From: Clostridium ragsdalei P11
GTDB lineage: Bacteria; Bacillota; Clostridia; Clostridiales; Clostridiaceae
Direction of reading: 5' to 3'
Length of the DNA: 64,000 nt
Assembly: GCF_001675165.1 (NCBI RefSeq)
Contig: NZ_LROS01000015.1
Coordinates: 1 to 64,000, forward strand
The position numbers and the translations under genes were made by a program. The notes beneath the pieces were generated by a model. It did no database searches, had not been told where the DNA came from, and was given only the letters and a program-made list of their open reading frames with translations. Of this stretch, positions 44,695-53,432 are shown piece after piece. Every line of letters starts with the position of its first letter. Position 1 is the stretch's first letter.

Positions 44695-46533
44695 TGATAT
44701 ATAAAATCCTATAAAAGCTCCAATAATAAATCCCGTTGCATGGCCAATAAATCCCCCAATAATTGCACAAATTATAATAGTTCCACAACCAATATTAGAT
44801 GAATTTGAATTAGTTGTTTGTTTACTGCTACCACAACTATTATTATTTGATGTTGATCCTGTTGTATTTGAATTATTAGTACTTTCTTCATTAAAGTCTG
44901 ATGCTTTATAACTAAATTCTTTATGACATTTTGGGCAAGTTACAATGATTCTACCTGAGTTCTCTGGAACCCTTAGCTTTTGTCCACAATTTTCACAAAA
45001 AATAATAATTTCTTTAGAGTTTCTAGTAGTGGATTGATCGTTGCTATTATAACTATTGTTACTTGTCGTTGAATTTGCTGTATTTGAATTGTTATCTTTT
45101 ACAGCTGCAGACCTTAACTTTTCTAAAAAATCTGGATTTAACTTATATAAATCAGGGTAATTAGATTTTATTCTATTAATACTGCTAATAATACTATTAG
45201 TAGCTTCATGATTTATGTCTTCTATTATATTTTTAAAATATTTATCTCGATCCTGTTCTGATAAATCTTCTGATAACCATAATGCAATTAATTTTATAAT
45301 GCTATTAACTACAGTAGTATCATCTTTTAATCTATTCCACTGATCATCATGTTTTTTATTTTCTTGTGAAATGCGATATATATCTTCATAAAGTTCTCGC
45401 TTATAATTATACAATATATTGTATTCACTCTTTAATATATCAATAGATTTTATTACATTGATAAAATCTTCATCTACATAACTTTGTATTGCACGTATAT
45501 TTTTGTCACAATTTTCTTTTAGTTCATCTTTTTCATATTCATCCGCATATAAGTAGTATGAAATGGGTCCTTTTAATGGTGCAATTATTCTTTCATCTTT
45601 TGATAGTGTTTCATATAAATCAAATGCTTCTCTAAGCTCTTTAGAATCGTTATATAATTCTTTAATTGCATCATTACTATCATCTATTTCAAGTGCCCTT
45701 TTAGATATTCTTTCAGATAAGCTATATATTTTTGCTTCATATAATTCATATGCTAGTTTTCCAAATTTCCATGCCACATATTCTCTTGATTCTGTTTCAT
45801 CAGGGATTATTTTCTCAATTTCATCAATTATTTTTTCTATGCCATCTATATCATGTGCAAAAATATATACTTGTACCATTTGAAAATAATATATAAAATC
45901 TTGAAAATCATCATCTTTACTTTTTCCTATGCAATTTTTTAAAAATGCAATTGCTTTATCATATTCTTTTTTATCTATATATAATTCCGATAATGCTAAA
46001 ATAATATCATCTTTTATAGGATCAATTTCATAAGCTTTTAACCATGCTTTTTCTGCTTTATCATAATCTAATTCTTCTTTATATACATAGGCAAGATTAC
46101 TATAAAAAGTTGCATTATTAGAATTGATTTTAATTAACTCTTCAAATTGTACTAAAGCTTCGTCATATTGTTCATCATAAGCTAATGCTAATCCTAATCT
46201 ATTCTTTGCAAAAGTTAGATTAGGTTCTATAATTAATATTTTTTTATACTCTTTTATTGCAGTTTTATAATCTTCATTTTCTAAAGCCTTGCTACCTGCT
46301 TTATCATGTTCATCTATTTCATCTTTATATTGCGAAAAGGCATCATATTCTGACCTAGATATTGGATCAATTAGTCTTTCATAAGCTTGGCTTAATTTTT
46401 TAAATTCTTCAGGTGCTTTCTCTGGAGGATACTTTCTTAATAACTTTGCATATGCTTTTTTAATTTGTCTATCGTCTGCTGTTCTATCAATATGGAGAAT
46501 ATCATATAAATCTTCTATTATAGCCACCTCCAA
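44683..46533 (-). CDS. J-domain-like TPR/zinc-ribbon membrane protein without HPD
   Basis: The 616-aa protein opens with a J-domain helix pattern (YDILHIDRTADDRQIKKAYAKLL...FKKLSQAYERL, about 10-65), but the HPD that triggers DnaK is replaced by YPP (35-37). TPR-like helices follow (about 70-310), then a helical middle, an Asn/Ser-rich linker, a zinc ribbon (CENCGQKL...CPKC, near 515-535), another Asn/Ser linker and a Gly-rich hydrophobic tail (585-612). The start is unclear: TTG 46533 has no ribosome site, while GGAGG lies 5 bases before an ATA at 46521. It ends the leftward DnaK island and may be its membrane-bound co-chaperone. Confidence 0.82.
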   Translation of the reverse strand: MEVAIIEDLYDILHIDRTADDRQIKKAYAKLLRKYPPEKAPEEFKKLSQAYERLIDPISRSEYDAFSQYKDEIDEHDKAGSKALENEDYKTAIKEYKKILIIEPNLTFAKNRLGLALAYDEQYDEALVQFEELIKINSNNATFYSNLAYVYKEELDYDKAEKAWLKAYEIDPIKDDIILALSELYIDKKEYDKAIAFLKNCIGKSKDDDFQDFIYYFQMVQVYIFAHDIDGIEKIIDEIEKIIPDETESREYVAWKFGKLAYELYEAKIYSLSERISKRALEIDDSNDAIKELYNDSKELREAFDLYETLSKDERIIAPLKGPISYYLYADEYEKDELKENCDKNIRAIQSYVDEDFINVIKSIDILKSEYNILYNYKRELYEDIYRISQENKKHDDQWNRLKDDTTVVNSIIKLIALWLSEDLSEQDRDKYFKNIIEDINHEATNSIISSINRIKSNYPDLYKLNPDFLEKLRSAAVKDNNSNTANSTTSNNSYNSNDQSTTRNSKEIIIFCENCGQKLRVPENSGRIIVTCPKCHKEFSYKASDFNEESTNNSNTTGSTSNNNSCGSSKQTTNSNSSNIGCGTIIICAIIGGFIGHATGFIIGAFIGFYISSKT

Positions 46534-46549
46534 TTTATTTAAAATAATT

Positions 46550-47743
46550 TTAATTATCTAAAATATACCTAACTTTTGAATTTATAAATATACTATTTGG
46601 AAACTCTTGCTGTAACTTTTTTAAAACATTCTTTGCATTATCCTTATATCCCTGCTTGTATAACATCAATCCATAATTATATAATGAATCATCATAGTAA
46701 TTTTTACCGACAAACTTACTTATATAATTACTATAATATTTTTCTGCAATTTTATAGTTTCCCTTTTTTTCGTAACAAACGGCCAAATAATATGTAGATT
46801 CAGCCACTAAATCTTCTTCTATTCCATTACTAACAATATATTTAAAGTTGTCTATTGCTTGACTATACTCTTGATTTTTAAAATTTGAAATACCATTCTT
46901 AAATATTTCAGATTGGCTGCCGCTAAATTTTTTATTTTTTACATTTTTATTATCTAATGTAGTTTCTACATTAAATAAACCATTTTTTTGATTTTCATTT
47001 TTCAATTCATTTTCTGCTTTACTATACTGAGACTTACTTTTTTCAAGTGCCAGGTTACTATCATTTAGCTTATTTTTATACTCTATAAGCTTGCTCGACA
47101 TTTGAATATATTTATTATGTTCATAATATAATACAATTGCAATCAATAAAAAAACTATTATGCAGCAAGCTGCTATTATATTGTTACTTTTGAATTTATT
47201 GTTTTTATCACTGGATATAATATTTTTACTGTTTATTTCATTCAAATACATTAAGCACTTAACATTTTCCCTATCCATACTAAGAGCAAGTTGTACATAG
47301 TGTTTTGCTGAATCATATTCCACTAGTCCATAATAGCAAAGTCCTATCATAACATACGGTTCAATTAATTCTTTATTTAATTGATTAATTTCTTTCAGTG
47401 CATTTATCGCATCTTCATATTTCAAATTATTGATATTATCAATTGCTAAATTGTATTTTTCAATAAGTATCTTAAATTCATCACTATTTAGGGAATTCAA
47501 ATAATGACCTGCTCTATTATTTTGCATATCATACGTTAAACTTTTACGCCAATAAAAGTAGGACTTATCAAAATTGCAGAGCATGTATTGACAAATTCCC
47601 ATCAAATTTAAAGTTTGTACATCTTTTGCATAATATTTTAAACATTTTTCAAGCAACTTAACTGCCTTTGAAATCTTATTATTTTTTACATAATCCAATG
47701 CATTGTTATAGTAAATATTTGATATTTCAATTAAGTTATTCAT
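46550..47743 (-). CDS. TPR-repeat single-pass membrane protein
   Basis: The 397-aa protein has N-terminal TPR units (about 5-170, for example KAVKLLEKCLKYYAKDVQTLNLMG), one membrane helix (about 190-210), a coiled-coil (215-260), and further TPR units at the C-terminus (about 285-395, with YSQAIDNFKYIV and IAEKYYSNYISKF). ATG follows TTAGGAG. It lies between dnaK-like and the J-like gene with short gaps (24 and 16 bases), so it is part of the same operon. It probably serves as a membrane scaffold for the chaperone proteins. Confidence 0.85.
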   Translation of the reverse strand: MNNLIEISNIYYNNALDYVKNNKISKAVKLLEKCLKYYAKDVQTLNLMGICQYMLCNFDKSYFYWRKSLTYDMQNNRAGHYLNSLNSDEFKILIEKYNLAIDNINNLKYEDAINALKEINQLNKELIEPYVMIGLCYYGLVEYDSAKHYVQLALSMDRENVKCLMYLNEINSKNIISSDKNNKFKSNNIIAACCIIVFLLIAIVLYYEHNKYIQMSSKLIEYKNKLNDSNLALEKSKSQYSKAENELKNENQKNGLFNVETTLDNKNVKNKKFSGSQSEIFKNGISNFKNQEYSQAIDNFKYIVSNGIEEDLVAESTYYLAVCYEKKGNYKIAEKYYSNYISKFVGKNYYDDSLYNYGLMLYKQGYKDNAKNVLKKLQQEFPNSIFINSKVRYILDN

Positions 47744-47767
47744 TTTTTACTCCTAAAAACAGACTTT

Positions 47768-49486
47768 TTAGCCAATATCAAAAAGTAAATCAGTTAATTC
47801 ATCATCACACTTTTCAACTAACTTCTCATTATTATCTATTACTGCCTTTTTTAGTTTATCTAAAGTCTTTTGTACTTTTTCCCTGTCGTCATCATTCATT
47901 TTCTTCATTTTTCTTTCACATAAATCTATTGTGCTTTTAACTTTTGGTGCTAATTCACACTTTTGCCAATTATCTAAACTTTCCTCTTCAAAGAACATTG
48001 AATCTTTTTTATCAATACCTTGTGTATCTATAATTTTACTTACTGATTTTCCAGTGCTTAATATTTTAGCTGTTACTTCTAATATTCCATTTAGGTTATA
48101 TGTGAAAGCTACTTCTATGGCTTCCTCACCTTTTGGTGCCTCCGGAATGCCTTCTAACACAAACTGTGCTATTTGTGTATTTTCTATTACCAGTTTTCCA
48201 TCACCTTCATAAACATTAATATCCACACTAGTTTGGCTATCATGCATAGTGTAGTAAACCTTTTTTTCAGTGCAAGGTAGTTTACTATCTTTCATTATAA
48301 TAGGATCAAAAATACCACCTCGTAATCTACCATTTCCTACATCTGAAACAATACTTATTCCTAATGTATAGTTGCATGCATCCGTTATTAATATGCTATC
48401 ATCAGAACTAATCTCATCACTTTTTATTCCCGCTTGTATTGCTGCACCTAATGCCACAGCTTCATCTGGATTAATATTTGTTTTTATTTTATTGCCAAAT
48501 TTAGTCTTTAATAACCTTTTTACACAAGGTATTCTGCTTGAACCTCCAACTGCTAATACAACATCGATATCCTGTGCACTATAACTAGAAGCCTTAAACG
48601 CATCTTGTATTTCTTTATCAGTAGATTCTACTAAATCCATTATAAGTTCTTCAAACTTGCTACGAGTTAATTTAATACTAAGTTCCAATGGATTTTCATC
48701 TTTATCAATAGCAATATAAGGTAAATCTATTTCAGTTGACTCCATACTTGATAGCTCAATCTTAGCTCTTTCAGATGCATCTTTTATCCTTGACATTGCC
48801 TTAATATTACCTCTTAAATCTATATCATATTTTTGTTTAAAATCTTCTATAACGTATTTTTCTATTCTTTCATCGAAGTCCTTTCCTCCAAGCTTATTGT
48901 TACCCCTACTGGCTTTTACATCTAGTACACCATCAAACAATTCAAGAACTGTAACGTCAAAAGTTCCACCACCTAAATCATATACTAGAACTTTTTCTTC
49001 AGATTCCAAATTATTAATTCCATATGCAAGTGCAGCGGCCGTTGGTTCATTTATTATTCTTTCTACCTTTAGTCCTGCTAATTCTCCCGCTTCTTTTGTT
49101 GCTTGTCTCTGTAAATTATTAAATTTTGCTGGCACAGTAATTACTGCTTCCGTTACTTTTTCACCTAAAAAATCTTCAGCATATTTTTTTAAATTTTTCA
49201 AAATCATAGCTGATATTTGCTGGGGCAAAAATTGTTTTTTTCCCAAGCTAACTTTTGTATCGGTTCCCATTAACCTTTTGACTTCTATTACAGTTCTTTC
49301 TGGTTTTAATATAGCGTGTCTTTTTACCAATCGTCCTACAATAATTTCATTATCATCAGTAAGTCCAACTAATGAAGGCGTTATCCTATCACCTAAGTCA
49401 TTTACTATAATTTCTGGTTTACCATTTCTAATATAGGCGATTTCAGATGTTGTAGTTCCCAAATCAATTCCAATTATCTTCCCCAT
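47768..49486 (-). CDS. accessory DnaK/Hsp70 with short lid
   Basis: The 572-aa chaperone has the complete ATPase domain: GIDLGTTTSEIAY (5-17), VITVPAKFNNLQRQA, EPTAAALAYG and LGGGTFDV, and GGSSRIP. The substrate domain follows from about 390. The C-terminus is short (572 against roughly 610-620 aa in housekeeping DnaK), so the lid is reduced and the usual acidic tail is missing. There is no CIRCE element upstream. It belongs with its own GrpE and J-like protein, not with a heat-shock operon, so I regard it as a specialised paralogue. Confidence 0.92.
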   Translation of the reverse strand: MGKIIGIDLGTTTSEIAYIRNGKPEIIVNDLGDRITPSLVGLTDDNEIIVGRLVKRHAILKPERTVIEVKRLMGTDTKVSLGKKQFLPQQISAMILKNLKKYAEDFLGEKVTEAVITVPAKFNNLQRQATKEAGELAGLKVERIINEPTAAALAYGINNLESEEKVLVYDLGGGTFDVTVLELFDGVLDVKASRGNNKLGGKDFDERIEKYVIEDFKQKYDIDLRGNIKAMSRIKDASERAKIELSSMESTEIDLPYIAIDKDENPLELSIKLTRSKFEELIMDLVESTDKEIQDAFKASSYSAQDIDVVLAVGGSSRIPCVKRLLKTKFGNKIKTNINPDEAVALGAAIQAGIKSDEISSDDSILITDACNYTLGISIVSDVGNGRLRGGIFDPIIMKDSKLPCTEKKVYYTMHDSQTSVDINVYEGDGKLVIENTQIAQFVLEGIPEAPKGEEAIEVAFTYNLNGILEVTAKILSTGKSVSKIIDTQGIDKKDSMFFEEESLDNWQKCELAPKVKSTIDLCERKMKKMNDDDREKVQKTLDKLKKAVIDNNEKLVEKCDDELTDLLFDIG

Positions 49487-49512
49487 GTTCCTTACTCCTT
49501 GTCCCTATATAT

Positions 49513-50052
49513 TTATCTAACAGCAATTACAGATGCTATTCTTATAACCTTTCCATTCATCTTATATCCTTTTCTAATAACATCAATAATTTCATATTTA
49601 TTTTTTGTGTTATCGTGAACAGCTTCTACACATTCGTGCAATTCTGGATTAAATATTTCTCCTATTGTAGGTATTTCTTCAATTTCTAACTCTCTCAATT
49701 CTTTTCTAATAATCCTCATTACACTATTCGTGTTACTAATTAAAGCTTCATTTTGAGATTTTTCTGCAAATATACAAACATTATCTACCTGATCTAATAT
49801 TGCCAAAACTTTTTTTACAAACACTTCCTCTCTTTTATTTCCATTAGTTAACTCTCTTTTTAAAGAAGCAATTTGGTCATTTTTTTCTTCTAGTTCTTCT
49901 TTCAATAACTCCATAGACATTATGTTTCTTTTATTTGTTTTGTCAATACTATTTATTTTAGTTTCTACATCATATAAATCATTTAAAGGTACCTCATATG
50001 TATTTATTGATTTTTTCTTAAATGATTTTAATTCATTTTCTATCGAAAACAT
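49513..50052 (-). CDS. GrpE-like nucleotide exchange factor
   Basis: The 179-aa protein has a coiled-coil N-terminal half and the GrpE beta domain: IPTIGEIFNPELHECVEAVHD...VIRKGYKMNGKVIRIASVIAV. It would release ADP from the adjacent DnaK-like protein. ATG follows AGGAGA. It is the first gene of the chaperone sub-cluster; the 277 bases upstream hold no gene. Confidence 0.88.
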   Translation of the reverse strand: MFSIENELKSFKKKSINTYEVPLNDLYDVETKINSIDKTNKRNIMSMELLKEELEEKNDQIASLKRELTNGNKREEVFVKKVLAILDQVDNVCIFAEKSQNEALISNTNSVMRIIRKELRELEIEEIPTIGEIFNPELHECVEAVHDNTKNKYEIIDVIRKGYKMNGKVIRIASVIAVR

Positions 50053-50329
50053 TTTTTCTCCTATCTTTTATGTAATATTTTACAATTAAATATTGACGAG
50101 TTTGAACTATTTATTCAATATTATCCTAAAATATCCTTTACAAACTTACCGTTTTACAACATACAAAGGATTCAATTACAATTATACATAAAATAAAAGT
50201 AAATTTCCATATATTTTGCCATTTTTATCATCATACCATTGTTGATATTTCTATGGATAAGGTGGATTTCCGTTAGCCCTGTTTTCCAACTTTAACCCTA
50301 TTTTTTTACCTCTTTGTAATCTCTTTATT
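50053..50329. other. upstream region of the grpE-dnaK sub-operon
   Basis: No gene is seen. I looked for the CIRCE repeat (TTAGCACTC-N9-GAGTGCTAA) and found none. The minus strand has a possible weak -35 (TTGAAT) near 50110 but no clear pair. Confidence 0.45.
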
Positions 50330-51844
50330 TTATCTATTAGCAGTAATATCCTCAACCACTTTAGTTTTTGTTGATACCAAATCATAGCAATAGACTTCTT
50401 TATTATTTTTGCCCTTATAAAAATAATACTTATTGTCTTTTATTAATGTGTTCATGCTCCCATTATATCTGCTAGGATCACTATTTACATTTACCTCTAT
50501 ATTTTTAGAATCTTCTATTTCTATTACCTTATATTCACCATTAGTTAAATTGTACTCTCCAATTCTATTAAAAAAGTAATGATCACTATAATTATCTAGC
50601 AATTGAACATAAATACGATTGTTTTCAATTCCAGCTATGTACTTTGGCACTATTCCTATGAATGTTTTTTTAGGTGGAAAAATATTATGGGGATTTTCAA
50701 AAACATGAATAACTTCACATGCACCCGTAGTCAAATTCTTCTTTAATAAAACTCCCGTTACCCCATTAGCTTTTGAGGTTTCATATGCTTTTTCATAATC
50801 TGCACGTGAACTTGCAGTTCTATAACAGAAGGTAAAAATATCTACAATCTGATACAAGTTATTATCAGTTCTAACAATGTTGCCACAGGGAACAGCACCT
50901 AATTCCGAAAAAAGGGCTTTATTGTAATTTTTATCAAATAATTCTTTAAAATCTTCATAATTTTTATTTTCGAGTTCTCTTTCGCCCCATATAGTTGCAT
51001 AGCTACCATAGTCCTTTTGTAGTTGTTTAACATTATTATTTCTAGTAGAATTTCTAACGAAAAAAGATGATAACACCCCAGTTATACTTACAAAAACAAT
51101 CAGTGCTGCAATAATACTGATAATTAGTTTATTTCGTTTAACTCTTTTTTGTTTCATTCTAAGCGCTTTTTCTTCCCTTTCCCTCTCACGCTGCAACACT
51201 TTTTCCTCACGTTTTTGCTTAAAGATACTCAATTGTGCTTTATCCAAATATAAGGATAGTTCTTCTTTATTCGCTTTACAATTCCTACAATTTTGTTTTA
51301 AATTGGTGCTGCCACAAGCACACTGCCACCCATTGTTACCTATCTCTCGTTGCAAAAAAATTTCTCCCTCTAGCAATTTACAAGCTCTGCGATATATCTC
51401 TATATCCTCTTCAGATAATTCGGAAGAAAGACTCTTTTGCTTTTCTACCTTTATGTAGTCACTTTGTGAAACATTTGTAATGCTGTTATCCTCCCATACG
51501 ATTGTTTTAACAAACACATCAACATTCCTTACTAACTCCGATGGTAATACTACTGGTGTCTTAGTGCCAAACGCAGAATGTGATTCACAATTAGCATCAA
51601 TATAGGAGAACGAAAAATCTTTTTGGTTTATTATATTCCCCTGTTCATCTTTACAATTATAGGTTATATATAGGGATTTTAAATTTTTATCAGAATAGTT
51701 AAAAAATTTAAGCTGCATAATGCTATTCTTAGCTTTTCTATCCCAGAGCAATGCTCCTTTTTGTAACTCTACCTCACATAAAGGGCAAATTTCTAAAATG
51801 TCCAACTTGCAAATGCGCTTATACCTACTGACTTCTTGTCCCAT
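50330..51844 (-). CDS. zinc-ribbon single-pass membrane protein
   Basis: The 504-aa protein has an N-terminal CPLC motif (20-23) with a beta-sandwich-like stretch (45-140), a central zinc-ribbon-like cluster (CACGSTNLKQNCRNC, near 190-204), a basic coiled coil (215-245), one membrane helix (about 247-268) and an external C-terminal domain (280-504). The latter has strands like those of a WG/propeller-type repeat (YKVIEIED, YYFYKGKNNKEVYCYDL). No family is recognised. ATG follows GAGGAGA. It is in the middle of the island. Confidence 0.78.
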   Translation of the reverse strand: MGQEVSRYKRICKLDILEICPLCEVELQKGALLWDRKAKNSIMQLKFFNYSDKNLKSLYITYNCKDEQGNIINQKDFSFSYIDANCESHSAFGTKTPVVLPSELVRNVDVFVKTIVWEDNSITNVSQSDYIKVEKQKSLSSELSEEDIEIYRRACKLLEGEIFLQREIGNNGWQCACGSTNLKQNCRNCKANKEELSLYLDKAQLSIFKQKREEKVLQREREREEKALRMKQKRVKRNKLIISIIAALIVFVSITGVLSSFFVRNSTRNNNVKQLQKDYGSYATIWGERELENKNYEDFKELFDKNYNKALFSELGAVPCGNIVRTDNNLYQIVDIFTFCYRTASSRADYEKAYETSKANGVTGVLLKKNLTTGACEVIHVFENPHNIFPPKKTFIGIVPKYIAGIENNRIYVQLLDNYSDHYFFNRIGEYNLTNGEYKVIEIEDSKNIEVNVNSDPSRYNGSMNTLIKDNKYYFYKGKNNKEVYCYDLVSTKTKVVEDITANR

Positions 51845-51888
51845 TTTATATTCTCCTCATTTCTATTTGTAATCCAGCAAAGCATTTA

Positions 51889-52182
51889 CTATAATTCTGG
51901 TAAATCCTCGTCATCATCAATTGTTTGCTGTGCTACTTTATTAGAATTAACACCTGATGCAATGTTGGATATTTCATCAGTCATAACAGCATTAACAGTA
52001 TTTCCTTGTGCTAATAATCGCTGAATATCTGCAAGCCTTTGGTCTATTGACCCAAGAATTTGTACACGTTTATTAATTTTCCAATACCAACACCAAAACG
52101 CTCTTGTAAGCAAAAATATTATTATAATTATCAGTATATAGAAAATAAAAGCCCCTATACTAGCCTTAACTAAGTCTTCCAT
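51889..52182 (-). CDS. small membrane protein with one TM
   Basis: A 97-aa protein with an N-terminal membrane helix (about 8-27), then WCWYW, a short coiled coil and an acidic tail (DDDEDLPEL). ATG follows TAGGAGG. It is separated by 4 bases from the previous gene, indicating coupling. Confidence 0.78.
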   Translation of the reverse strand: MEDLVKASIGAFIFYILIIIIIFLLTRAFWCWYWKINKRVQILGSIDQRLADIQRLLAQGNTVNAVMTDEISNIASGVNSNKVAQQTIDDDEDLPEL

Positions 52183-52186
52183 AATT

Positions 52187-52570
52187 CTACCTCCTAGTAG
52201 ATTTTCTATTATTTACTTGTGAAGATGAAGTATTTATTATAATTGATGGTATATCAATAGTTGTCTTTAATTCCTTCTTTCCTGTTAAAGATATAATAAA
52301 TAATACTGCCAATATAATAAATGGCAAAGTAAAGTTAATCAAAAAGAAGAATAGGACAATTATATTTGTAATTACTATTATTTTTCTATGTTTAGTTTTC
52401 CTTATTGTTGATACTATTGTTGGAGCTAGTATTACTACAGTACTAATAATGATGATCAATAAAATTAATATAAAAAATAATATGCCCAAGAATTTAAAAC
52501 TTTCTGAAAGTGATTGGATAGCATTTCTAAATGATTCTAATTGAGATACGCCATTGAATAGCTTGTCCAC
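52187..52570 (-). CDS. small three-TM membrane protein
   Basis: I choose GTG 52570 (AAGGAGG at 52582-52588) rather than TTG 52597, which lies upstream of the ribosome site. The 127-aa product has three hydrophobic helices (about 25-50, 55-70 and 75-98) and a short polar tail. The family is unknown. It is part of the island operon. Confidence 0.72.
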   Translation of the reverse strand: MDKLFNGVSQLESFRNAIQSLSESFKFLGILFFILILLIIIISTVVILAPTIVSTIRKTKHRKIIVITNIIVLFFFLINFTLPFIILAVLFIISLTGKKELKTTIDIPSIIINTSSSQVNNRKSTRR

Positions 52571-52617
52571 AATTGTGTTCACCTCCTTCCTCTGCAAATA
52601 TTCTATATGTTGGCATA

Positions 52618-52782
52618 CTACTTACCTATAACCTTTTCTGCTTCTCTTTGAAGCACTAAATTAGAAAGCATAGCATAAAAATCCTGTTCTTCTTTACATT
52701 TAGCTTTTCTAAACAAATCCATTAAATCATTGTAAGAATAATTTAAAAATATATCATATAATTTTTCATTATTATTCTTCAT
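52618..52782 (-). CDS. 54-aa small protein in the island
   Basis: A complete 54-codon frame starts at ATG 52782, 8 bases after GGAGG, and stops at 52618. The peptide is helical and soluble (KLYDIFLNYSYNDLMDLFRKA). It has no known motif. Position and ribosome site support it as a real member of the operon. Confidence 0.72.
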   Translation of the reverse strand: MKNNNEKLYDIFLNYSYNDLMDLFRKAKCKEEQDFYAMLSNLVLQREAEKVIGK

Positions 52783-52927
52783 TTAAACATACCTCCATAA
52801 AGACACTTTAGCATTATATAAAAACATTTTTTACACCTCTATTATATCCTATTCTCATAATCTAAACATAGTATCTTCACAATACTTAACCAAATCTATT
52901 TCTCCTAAAAAGTGCACACCTTTATAC

Positions 52928-53007
52928 TGATATGTTACCTTGTACTGGGCGACTCGATATGACAGCATGAATGTCAAAAGCCGTTGGTCGCTCAAGGGAA
53001 CATATCA
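52928..53007. repeat. 80-base imperfect inverted repeat
   Basis: TGATATGTTACCTTG (52928-52942) is matched by the reverse complement of CAAGGGAACATATCA (52993-53007), and GCGAC follows inward in both arms. The interior is GC-richer than the surroundings. It lies in the gap between the 54-aa gene and the SUKH-like gene. It could be a transcription-terminating fold or a mobile-element relic. Confidence 0.6.
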
Positions 53008-53057
53008 ATGGCATTTTTGCCTTATCATCTGTTTGTGGAAACACATCTTCTGATCTT

Positions 53058-53423
53058 TTATCTATTAATGAGATTTAAGAACTCCCCAAAGTTCGCTGCC
53101 AACTTTTCACTTTTCACACTCGTTGCCCCATGATAACAAGAAAATACGCCCTCTGTATTGTAAAAAATAGGGTCACCATTACAAGTAGAAAACACAAAAT
53201 TTTCAGATCCTAATTCATACTCATCTTGCAAAGATTCCAATTCTTCAACTGGGAAAAAATGAATTGCATTTCCATCCATTGTCACTTCGACATCAACAGG
53301 GTTATATTTTTTAAAGAACTCTTTGAGTTCATTTGGAATCATTTCAATGTTTCCAAAATATTTTTCAAAAATATTACGTTCATCTTGATGCATAGCTATA
53401 TTGACAAACTCTTTGTTATTCAT
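53058..53423 (-). CDS. SUKH-like (SMI1/KNR4) immunity protein
   Basis: The 121-aa protein fits the SUKH fold: a helical start with IPNELKEFFKKYNPVDVE, a middle with HFFPVEELESLQDEY, and the characteristic FSTCNGDPIFYNTEGVFSCYHG. SUKH proteins neutralise nuclease toxins of polymorphic toxin systems. It is 9 bases downstream of the gene for the HNH-motif protein, the expected arrangement for toxin and immunity. ATG follows AGGAGGG. Confidence 0.8.
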   Translation of the reverse strand: MNNKEFVNIAMHQDERNIFEKYFGNIEMIPNELKEFFKKYNPVDVEVTMDGNAIHFFPVEELESLQDEYELGSENFVFSTCNGDPIFYNTEGVFSCYHGATSVKSEKLAANFGEFLNLINR

Positions 53424-53432
53424 AATACCCTC

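Noticed and set aside
48897-49436. 179-codon frame opposite the dnaK-like gene
   Set aside because: Antisense shadow of conserved ATPase-domain codons.
50053-50329. CIRCE/HrcA control of the grpE-dnaK pair
   Set aside because: No TTAGCACTC inverted repeat is present upstream.
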